Shown: positions 56,973 to 64,000 of the stretch, in pieces
Position numbering within the stretch: position 1 is the first letter of the stretch
Layout of the letters: each line of letters begins with the position of its first letter
Source: Natronohydrobacter sp.
Lineage (GTDB): Bacteria > Pseudomonadota > Alphaproteobacteria > Rhodobacterales > Rhodobacteraceae
Direction: 5' to 3'
DNA: 64,000 nt
NCBI GenBank assembly: GCA_020832585.1
Contig: JAFIEL010000002.1
Location: forward strand, 1 to 64,000
Notes under the pieces: generated by a model
Databases searched by the model: none
What the model was told of the DNA's origin: nothing
Seen by the model: the letters and a program-made list of their open reading frames with translations, nothing else
Program-made: the position numbers and the translations under genes

Positions 56973-57966
56973 TGAGCTTCTGGCGGTATTTCTCCGCGTC
57001 CCAATTCACCAAAGCATCGTTTTCTTCTGCAGTCAGGTAGGACAGTCGCGCATCCGCCGGAACCCGCGCAAGCACATCGCCCAGACATTGCGCCAGGGCC
57101 CATGTCCCGGCGCTGGCACTCTGCGCGACCAGCACGCCACGCCCTCTCAGCAAGATGACAGGCGGCAATGTGCCTGCCTCAGCGGGGGGGGTATCGACTG
57201 CCACCATCCCGACACCGCAGAAAATCACATGATCCGGATAGAGGCTGCCGCCAAGTGCCAGTGACAGTCGCGCCGGATCGCATGCAATGCGCGACAGGCT
57301 GTCCGGACCTGGCCGCCATATCGGCGGCAAGTCATCCGGAAGATCAGGCGCTGGCAGATCGGCAGCCGCAATCGCCAGCGCGTCATGCACATCGGCCAGT
57401 AGTTGCGCTGTCTGCGCCAGATCATCGCCAGCAACGATCAGCCCGTGATTGCCCAGCAGGACGACATTCACCTGACCAGAGGCGACATGCTGTGCCACCT
57501 GAACGGCAAGGCGCGCCCCTGGCTTGGCATAGGGAACAAGGCACCAGCGAAACCCGTCGAGCCGCGTCCCGATGGCTGCGACCGGATCGGCCTGCACCAC
57601 ATGCGCCAGAGTGTGAACACAGTGCACATGCACAACAACCCGTTGCGTGAAAACGGCATGCAGTGATGTTTCGATGGAGGGGCGCAAACCTGCTTGCGAC
57701 AGGCCGAAATCCTGCGCGCGGTCTGCCTGATCCACGTCCTGCGCAAGCGCCGCGCGCATCGCTTCCAGATCGCAAGGCACGAAAATGTCGCGCTGCTCTG
57801 CCTCTGCGAGCAATGTGCCAGACGCCTTGATCCACAACACGCCAGCCGATTTGATGGATGTATTGCCACCTGCGGCCTGTATCAGCAGAGGGTCAGATCC
57901 GATCCGTGCCGATAACGCAGCCAGCGCTTGCAGATCCGGCGGTGGTGTCAGGTCAAGATCGCTCAT
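56965..57966 (-). CDS. Class II aldolase/adducin family protein
   Basis: SDPLLIQAAGGNTSIKSAGVLWIKASGTLLAEA, VVHVHCVHTLAHV, LLGNHGLIVAGDD. Confidence 0.85.
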   Translation of the reverse strand: MSDLDLTPPPDLQALAALSARIGSDPLLIQAAGGNTSIKSAGVLWIKASGTLLAEAEQRDIFVPCDLEAMRAALAQDVDQADRAQDFGLSQAGLRPSIETSLHAVFTQRVVVHVHCVHTLAHVVQADPVAAIGTRLDGFRWCLVPYAKPGARLAVQVAQHVASGQVNVVLLGNHGLIVAGDDLAQTAQLLADVHDALAIAAADLPAPDLPDDLPPIWRPGPDSLSRIACDPARLSLALGGSLYPDHVIFCGVGMVAVDTPPAEAGTLPPVILLRGRGVLVAQSASAGTWALAQCLGDVLARVPADARLSYLTAEENDALVNWDAEKYRQKLNG

Positions 57967-57967
57967 C

Positions 57968-59011
57968 TCAGCACGGGTTCCTCGGACTTTCACCGGCGAG
58001 ATAGCGCCGGACCTCTTCGGCGGCCTGTTCGGCAGCATAGGTCACTGTCCGCACAGAGGCTCCGGCAATATGCGGGGTCAGCGTGACATTCGGGAGCTGC
58101 AAGAGCGGCCAGTCGGCGGGCGCAGGTTCCACGGAAAAGGTCTCCAGCATCGCGCCCGCAATCTGTCCAGACACAAGCGCCTCATAGAGCGCTTCATAGT
58201 CACATAGCGGCCCGCGCGCCGTATTGATGAAAATCGCATCCGGCTTCATGCGTGCGAACGCGTCGCTGTCCATCATGCCGCGCGTTTCTTCGGTGACGCG
58301 CGCATGCATCGAAACTATGTCAGACTCCGTCAGAACCGTCTCCAGATCAACATGCGAGATTTCCGGGTCACGCGCATCTGCCTCGCTGAGCTGAACATAA
58401 GGATCACAGACCAGCACCTTGGTCCCGAAGGCCCGAAGCAGCCGCACGACGCGCGATCCGATCGCGCCATAGCCGATGACGCCCACGGTCATTTCACTCA
58501 ATTCGCGCCCTGTCACATCCGCCCGGTACAGATCGCCGCGCCATTCACCCGCGCGCAGGGCCTCGTGCCCGGCGCGGATGCGCCGTGTCTCGGACAGGAT
58601 CGCGCCCAAGGTGAACTCGGCCACGGCGGTCGAATTGCGCCCCGGCGTGTTCACCACCCGCACACCATGTGCACGCGCCGCAGCCATGTCGATATTGACC
58701 GGCCCGCCCCGCGACACTGCGATCATGCGCAGATCGGGCAATCGGGCGAACATCCCGCGCGACATTGGCGCGAGATGCGTCACAAGGATCTGTGCGTCGC
58801 CAATGAATTCCACCACATCATCGGCAGTGCCGAAATACTCTTTCAGCCCGTCCATGCCCTCGACCGCATAGCCATGTTCCATCGGCAAATCAGGCCAGGC
58901 ATCCTGTCGGCTGCGGATTTCCACACCGTTCGGGCATACGGCACGGATCGCCGTCTCGAAAGCCGAAGGCAGCATGAACAGATCGCCAATGATGGCAATT
59001 TTGACAGTCAT
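57968..59011 (-). CDS. 2-hydroxyacid dehydrogenase family protein
   Basis: VGVIGYGAIGSRVVRLLRAFGTKVLVCDPY, FINTARGPLCDYEALYEAL, LTPHIAGASVRT. Confidence 0.88.
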   Translation of the reverse strand: MTVKIAIIGDLFMLPSAFETAIRAVCPNGVEIRSRQDAWPDLPMEHGYAVEGMDGLKEYFGTADDVVEFIGDAQILVTHLAPMSRGMFARLPDLRMIAVSRGGPVNIDMAAARAHGVRVVNTPGRNSTAVAEFTLGAILSETRRIRAGHEALRAGEWRGDLYRADVTGRELSEMTVGVIGYGAIGSRVVRLLRAFGTKVLVCDPYVQLSEADARDPEISHVDLETVLTESDIVSMHARVTEETRGMMDSDAFARMKPDAIFINTARGPLCDYEALYEALVSGQIAGAMLETFSVEPAPADWPLLQLPNVTLTPHIAGASVRTVTYAAEQAAEEVRRYLAGESPRNPC

Positions 59012-60579
59012 TCCAGTCTCTCCAGTGGATTGCTTGCCAGCCGCCGCCAGACCGGCGGGGCCGCTTCGCGCAGGGCCAGATAGGCGGGGAACAGATGCGC
59101 ATATCGCGCCTGCAATTCGGGACGCGGGGTTTCGGCAGGGCCAAGCTGGGGTTCGACCCAATCACGCAGGCAAGCGTCCATGTCATCATACACACCGATG
59201 GCGCAGGCTGCGATCATCGCGGCACCCGCAGCGCCCGCCTCTTCGCGGCCAGAGCTGCGCACAGGCGCACCGATTGCCGCGGCCATGATATCGCGCAGCC
59301 CCCGCGACCGCGCGGCACCGCCCGTCAGGCGGATCTCTGCCGGGATGGGGCTCATCGCCCGGTAACAGTCATGGGCCGAATATCCCAGACCCTCGATCAC
59401 AGCGCGCACCAGATCGCCAAAACGATGCGCCGACGCCAGACCGGCAAACCCCGCGCGCGCGGATCCATCGACAAAAGGACCGCGCTCGCCCGCTTCCGAG
59501 ATATAGGGATGATAAAGGATCTGTCCCGGTTTGCTTGCCGAAAGCCAGCCATCGATGCGGCCGACCAAATCCGCCTGGCTGACCTCATGACCGAATTCCG
59601 CCATCATCTCGGCGGCCAGTTTCAAAAGCCAGTCAATATTCAGCGTTGCGGCCATATTCGACTGGATCTGCGCCACAAGCCCCGGAACCGGCAGGATCAT
59701 CACATAGCCCGTGCGCGCCTCGTTGAGTGTGACATCGGCAATCGCTGTCGCGCGCATATGCATCCCGGTCGATCCGACGATGGTGCACCCCGCCAGCGCG
59801 CCGGGCGTATAGATCCCCGCACCCATCGCCGTGCAGACCACATCGACATACCCCAGACAGACCGGCGTTCCGGCCAGCAGGCCAGAGTCGCGCGCTGCGG
59901 CCTCGGTCAGAGGATGACTGGTTGTCACCCCGTCCAGCACCGGCGGCAGGATGTGGCGTTGCGCCGACAAGCCAAGCGCCTCGACCACGCTTTCGTCATA
60001 GGCGCGGTGACGGAAATTGCCGAAGGTAAACCCGACCTCGCTGGGATCGGTCGCGCGTATGCCGGTCAGGTTCAGATACAGCCAGTCCTTGCAATGCAAC
60101 GCAACCTCGGTCTGCGCCAGCCAATCGGGATGATGGCGCTGCATATGGGCCAGTTGCGTACCCATCTGACAGGCATTCAGCCCCGACCCGGTCGCCGCGA
60201 AGCGGGCGGGATCAGCGGGATCGGCCCGCAGGCGTGTGACCTCGTCATGCGCGCGCCCGTCCAGCCACAGCCAGGCTTCGGTCACAGGGCTGTTTTCCGC
60301 GCCGACAAGCCAGGTGCCATCCCCCTGCCCTGTCACCGAAATCGCCGCAACGCGCCCCGCCAGTCCGGGCAGTTTCCCAGCCAGCATGCGTAAGGTCTGG
60401 GCGCAGTCACGCCATGTCTGCGCCATATCCTGTACGGCCGCCCCATCGGGTCGCGTGGTGTAACTGTTGGGAACCGACGCCACGGCCAGTTGCGCGCCCG
60501 CCAGCGAGAAGGCCACGGATTTGATCACCGATGTTCCGGCATCGATCCCGATCAGGATATCACCGCCCGTAACACTCAT
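59008..60579 (-). CDS. FGGY-family kinase, EryA-like (erythritol kinase candidate)
   Basis: ILIGIDAGTSVIKSVAFSLAGAQLA, AISVTGQGDGTWLVG, LTGGAARSRGLRDIMAAAIGAPV; neighbourhood contains EryB/EryC-like genes. Confidence 0.8.
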   Translation of the reverse strand: MSVTGGDILIGIDAGTSVIKSVAFSLAGAQLAVASVPNSYTTRPDGAAVQDMAQTWRDCAQTLRMLAGKLPGLAGRVAAISVTGQGDGTWLVGAENSPVTEAWLWLDGRAHDEVTRLRADPADPARFAATGSGLNACQMGTQLAHMQRHHPDWLAQTEVALHCKDWLYLNLTGIRATDPSEVGFTFGNFRHRAYDESVVEALGLSAQRHILPPVLDGVTTSHPLTEAAARDSGLLAGTPVCLGYVDVVCTAMGAGIYTPGALAGCTIVGSTGMHMRATAIADVTLNEARTGYVMILPVPGLVAQIQSNMAATLNIDWLLKLAAEMMAEFGHEVSQADLVGRIDGWLSASKPGQILYHPYISEAGERGPFVDGSARAGFAGLASAHRFGDLVRAVIEGLGYSAHDCYRAMSPIPAEIRLTGGAARSRGLRDIMAAAIGAPVRSSGREEAGAAGAAMIAACAIGVYDDMDACLRDWVEPQLGPAETPRPELQARYAHLFPAYLALREAAPPVWRRLASNPLERLE

Positions 60580-61700
60580 GCCATTTCCGTCCCGTGACTG
60601 ATGGCGCGGCCTGTTTCCGGGTCAAAAATATGCAGCGCATCCGCTGGCAGGGCGATCCCGATACTCTGGCCCACCTGAACATCCGCGCGGTCATGCTCGA
60701 CCAGAACCAATGTGCCCCCTGCAAAGCTTGCCGCGATATGGGTCTGATCGCCCAGCCATTGATTGGCCAGAACCTGGGCCGGGCTGCCCCCTGTGCGGCT
60801 CATGCGCACGGAATACGGTCGCAGCCCAAGCATCACGTCACCGCGCGACAGGATCGCGGCGCGCACCTCGGGTGCAAAATCCGTTGCAGGGTATCGCAGC
60901 ACCACGTTGTCCTCCAGACGCAGCACCAGCGCGTCGCCTTCAGTTACCGCTTTGGCCGCAAAGGTGTTCATCGGCGGCTCGCCAACAAAAGTGCCGGTGA
61001 ACAGGTTTGCGGGCGCTGTCTTGATCTGCTCGGGGCTGGCGAATTGTTGCAGCACACCCGCCTCCATGACCGCGATCTGGTCCGCCATCGCATTGGCTTC
61101 GGCCTGATCATGCGTCACAAGGATCGCGGTCAGGCCACGTTCCTTGATATAGAACTTGATCCGCCCGCGCAGCAGCGTGCGCAACTGCGGCTCTAGCTGC
61201 CCCATCGGTTCATCCAGCAGATAAAGATCCGCCTTGCGCACCAGTGCCCGCGCAAGCGAGGCGCGCTGCTGCTGTCCGCCCGAAATCGAGCTGGGGTAAC
61301 GGTCCAGAATGCCCGCGATTTCCAGCATCTCGGCCACGTCCTGCACCTTGGCGCGCACATCCGCATCGCTTTCCCGCTGGGCCTTGAGAGCAAAGGCGAT
61401 GTTCTCGCGAACGGTCACTGTCGGATAGAGCGAGTAGCCTTCAAACGCCATCGCGACATTGCGACGGACCGGGGGAAGCGCCTGAATCTCGCGCCCGGCC
61501 AGAATGATCTTGCCTTGCGAGACTTCCTCGAAACCGGCGACCATGCGCAGGGTCGAGGTCTTGCCACAGCCCGATGATCCCAGAAGGGCCACGATATCAC
61601 CTTGCCGGATCTCCATGTCCAGATCCTTGACCGCGTGAACACCGCGAAGAACCGGGCCATAATACTTGTTCAGGCCCTGAAGGCTGAGTTGCACTGTCAT
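60576..61700 (-). CDS. Carbohydrate ABC transporter ATP-binding protein 1 (MalK/UgpC type)
   Basis: LGSSGCGKTSTL, ISGGQQQRASLARALV, YLLDEPMGQLEPQL, VTHDQAEANAMAD; Q-loop position AMAFEGYSLYP. Confidence 0.9.
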   Translation of the reverse strand: MTVQLSLQGLNKYYGPVLRGVHAVKDLDMEIRQGDIVALLGSSGCGKTSTLRMVAGFEEVSQGKIILAGREIQALPPVRRNVAMAFEGYSLYPTVTVRENIAFALKAQRESDADVRAKVQDVAEMLEIAGILDRYPSSISGGQQQRASLARALVRKADLYLLDEPMGQLEPQLRTLLRGRIKFYIKERGLTAILVTHDQAEANAMADQIAVMEAGVLQQFASPEQIKTAPANLFTGTFVGEPPMNTFAAKAVTEGDALVLRLEDNVVLRYPATDFAPEVRAAILSRGDVMLGLRPYSVRMSRTGGSPAQVLANQWLGDQTHIAASFAGGTLVLVEHDRADVQVGQSIGIALPADALHIFDPETGRAISHGTEMA

Positions 61701-62812
61701 TGCAGGGCTCCTTGCGGCACGGTCGCCTTGGCAGCACCAACAATCCGGCGGCCTGTCGCACGCTCGAACAGATGTAGCGATGAGGGATCAGGCAACACAT
61801 GTGCGACTCCCATGCTCGGAGCCTCCTGGGTCGCAGGGCGCGAAATCATGACCTCGCGGCCGTTTCTGGTCAGGGCTAGCGTGATGGTCTTTTCATTCAG
61901 GGGCGCTTCGGTCTCGATCGTGACCGGGATAGCCCCGGCCGTATCTGCGGGTACGAATTTCAGCGCCTCGGCACGGATGCCAAGCGTGCAGTCGCGCCCC
62001 ACGGCCTGTTCAAATGCCGCACCCAATGGCACCGCCACGCCGGAAAGCATCGCCTGCACCCGCCCGTCAACCATCTGGGGCGTGACATCCAGAAGATTGA
62101 TCACCGGATCACCGAAAAGCCGCGCGATCTCGACTGTTGCCGGGCGCAGATAGATGTCTTCGGGTGTGCCGATCTGATGGATCTGGCCCGCATCCAGCAC
62201 CGCGATCGTATCGCCAAGCGCCATCGCTTCCTTGTAGTCCTGCGTAACATAGATCACGGTCGCCCCCTGACTTTTCAGCAGGCGCGGTAATTCCAGTCGC
62301 ATCTCGAAGCGCAGTTTTGCATCGACATTGCGCAATGGATCATCCAGCAACAGAACATCGGGTGCCGCGGCAAGCGCACGGGCAAGCGACGTGCGCTGCT
62401 TCTGGCCATTGGACAATTCCTTGGGCTTGTGATGCAGCACATGCTCGATCTTGAGCATCCGCGCGACCCTGGACACGGTCTCGGCCATGCTGGCCTTGTC
62501 CATGCGCCGCGCAGTCAGGGGGGCGGCGATATTCTTGCGCGCGTCCATATGCGGAAACAACGCGAAGTTCTGAAACGCCATGCCCAGCCCGCGATCTTCC
62601 GGCTCGACCCCGGTCATGTCCTGCCCGCCAATCGCGATCCGGCCTTCATCCGGGTCGATCACACCCGCGATCAGCCGCAAGAGCACAGTCTTGCCCGCCC
62701 CGGACGGGCCGAACAGGACCAGCGTTTCCCCGCGCGCCACGTCCAGCGACACTCCGTCCAGAACAGTCTCGGACTTGTATCTTTTGACGATATTCTCAAG
62801 TGACAGGCTCAT
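61697..62812 (-). CDS. Carbohydrate ABC transporter ATP-binding protein 2 (MalK/UgpC type, degenerate motifs)
   Basis: FGPSGAGKTVLLR, LSNGQKQRTSLARALA, LLLDDPLRNVDAKL, YVTQDYKEAMALGD. Confidence 0.9.
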   Translation of the reverse strand: MSLSLENIVKRYKSETVLDGVSLDVARGETLVLFGPSGAGKTVLLRLIAGVIDPDEGRIAIGGQDMTGVEPEDRGLGMAFQNFALFPHMDARKNIAAPLTARRMDKASMAETVSRVARMLKIEHVLHHKPKELSNGQKQRTSLARALAAAPDVLLLDDPLRNVDAKLRFEMRLELPRLLKSQGATVIYVTQDYKEAMALGDTIAVLDAGQIHQIGTPEDIYLRPATVEIARLFGDPVINLLDVTPQMVDGRVQAMLSGVAVPLGAAFEQAVGRDCTLGIRAEALKFVPADTAGAIPVTIETEAPLNEKTITLALTRNGREVMISRPATQEAPSMGVAHVLPDPSSLHLFERATGRRIVGAAKATVPQGALQ

Positions 62813-62815
62813 GTC

Positions 62816-63673
62816 TTACCCTTTCACCGCGCCAAGGCTCAGGCCTTCGACCAGATAGCGCTGCGCCAGAATGGCCAGAAGGAAGGTCGGCGTGATCGAC
62901 AGCACGATCCCTGCCGCGATCTGACCATATTGAATCCCGGATGCCGTGACGAAGGCGAGCGCGCCCACAGTCACCGGCTGCTTGTCCGCCGAAGCCAGAA
63001 CCAGCGCGAAGATGAAATTGTTCCACGCGAAGATGAAGGCCAGCAGTCCCGCCGCCGCAATACCGGGCATGGCAAGCGGCAGCGACACTTTCCAGAACGT
63101 CGCCCAGAAATCATGCCCGGCGATGCGATAGGCGTATTCGACATCCGCCGGGATATCCTCGAAATAACCGCGCACGATCCACAGGATCAGCGGCAGCACA
63201 ATCAACTGATACACCCAGATCAGGCCGCCATAGGTGTTGGACAGGCCAAGTTGCTGGAAATAGATCGTCAGCGGCAGCAACACCAGCAAAGGCGGGGCGA
63301 AACGGAACGACAGCAACGTGAAGGCGATATCCTCGGACCCGCGGAATTTCAGCCGGGCAAAGGCATAGGCCGCGGGCACCCCAAGCAACAGCCCCACCGC
63401 GACCGACGTCGCTGACAGGAAGAACGAGTTGTAGAGATTGCTCATGAAGCGGATCTCCAGCGTGCTGGTCTGGGTTTCCAGCCGCCCCGTGATCAGTGCC
63501 CGATAATTCTGCAAGGTTGGCTCGAACACCATAGAGGGCGGCACCCGCAGAATGGTTTCGTTCGTCTGGAAACTCATCAGAAGAATCCAGAAGATCGGGA
63601 ACATGAAGAACAAGATCACAAGGCTGATCGCGATACCGCGCAGCACACGTTCCACGGGTCCGGTGGTATCCAT
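62816..63673 (-). CDS. Carbohydrate ABC transporter permease (MalG type)
   Basis: Multi-TM with EAA-like loop DVEYAYRIAGHDFWATFWKVSLPLAMPGIAAAG. Confidence 0.9.
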   Translation of the reverse strand: MDTTGPVERVLRGIAISLVILFFMFPIFWILLMSFQTNETILRVPPSMVFEPTLQNYRALITGRLETQTSTLEIRFMSNLYNSFFLSATSVAVGLLLGVPAAYAFARLKFRGSEDIAFTLLSFRFAPPLLVLLPLTIYFQQLGLSNTYGGLIWVYQLIVLPLILWIVRGYFEDIPADVEYAYRIAGHDFWATFWKVSLPLAMPGIAAAGLLAFIFAWNNFIFALVLASADKQPVTVGALAFVTASGIQYGQIAAGIVLSITPTFLLAILAQRYLVEGLSLGAVKG

Positions 63674-63687
63674 GTCTCTCTCCTGGC

Positions 63688-64000
63688 TCAGGCTTCGCCG
63701 CGCTGCTTTTCGCGCAGTCGCAGCCAGTTCTTGATGAAAATGCTCGAAAGCACATAGGTGATGGCCCACAGGATCAGCAGCAGTGCCGCCGACCGGCCCA
63801 CATTGGTCGCCTGAAAGAAATTCAGATAGGCTTCGACCTGAAACACCATCAGCGTATTGCCCGGCCCGCCCTGGGTCATTGCATAGATGATGTCGAATTG
63901 CTGGATCGACTCGATCACCCGGAACAGGGTCGCGGTCAGCAGAAAGGGCATCAGCATCGGCAGGGTGATGCGCCAGAACACGAACAGACGCGGCACACCG
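63688..64000 (-). CDS. Carbohydrate ABC transporter permease (MalF type), truncated by window end
   Basis: RLFVFWRITLPMLMPFLLTATLFRVIESIQQFDIIYAMTQGGPGNTLMVFQVEAYLNFF; reading frame runs off the window. Confidence 0.85.
   Translation of the reverse strand, partial: GVPRLFVFWRITLPMLMPFLLTATLFRVIESIQQFDIIYAMTQGGPGNTLMVFQVEAYLNFFQATNVGRSAALLLILWAITYVLSSIFIKNWLRLREKQRGEA

Noticed and set aside
59095-60393. 432-aa plus-strand ORF
   Set aside because: Antisense to the EryA-like kinase
1-64000. Search for CRISPR arrays, transposases, integrases, phage genes, toxin-antitoxin pairs, tRNA/rRNA
   Set aside because: No periodic repeats, no such protein families among ORFs, and no tRNA-like cloverleaf noticed by eye; a tRNAscan/Infernal run would be needed to exclude small RNAs

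Overview
This 64 kb high-GC window looks like chromosomal or megaplasmid DNA from an alphaproteobacterium (inference from gene content). It is almost entirely catabolic operons. From left to right: (1) the 3' part of an iron-containing alcohol dehydrogenase. (2) A minus-strand amiC-amiR(ANTAR)-urtABCDE-formamidase-SDR amide/urea operon, with a strong intrinsic-terminator hairpin directly upstream of amiC. (3) A TetR / phenylacetate-CoA-ligase-like / enoyl-CoA hydratase operon. (4) A tcuAB-like tricarballylate operon with a GntR regulator and a divergent AbrB-family membrane protein. (5) A small island with a DUF1653-like gene, a B12-dependent (class II) ribonucleotide reductase, a decayed glutathione S-transferase and a hybrid histidine kinase. 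(6) A full inositol operon (iolB, small membrane protein, iolE, iolD, iolC-DUF2090, iolG, SDR, ABC transporter, TIM-barrel protein). It is followed by a module of LacI + PanB-like + MocE-like Rieske ferredoxin + MocD-like di-iron desaturase + a second paralogous LacI. (7) A fructose-bisphosphatase/aldolase pair. (8) A large tetritol/polyol locus: DeoR regulator, TpiA- and RpiB-type isomerases, a SorC regulator fused to DhaK, two adjacent DhaL genes, a second DhaK, SDR, RbsABC-type transporter, EryC-like, GlpD/EryB-like, HAD, two FGGY kinases, class II aldolase, hydroxyacid dehydrogenase, and a second ABC transporter whose two ATPases carry complementary degenerate catalytic motifs. I saw no rRNA, tRNA, CRISPR array, transposase or phage genes. 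The most interesting leads are the SorC-DhaK fusion with duplicated DHA-kinase modules, the asymmetric ATPase pair, the PanB/MocDE module between two LacI paralogues, and the AmiR-type attenuator.
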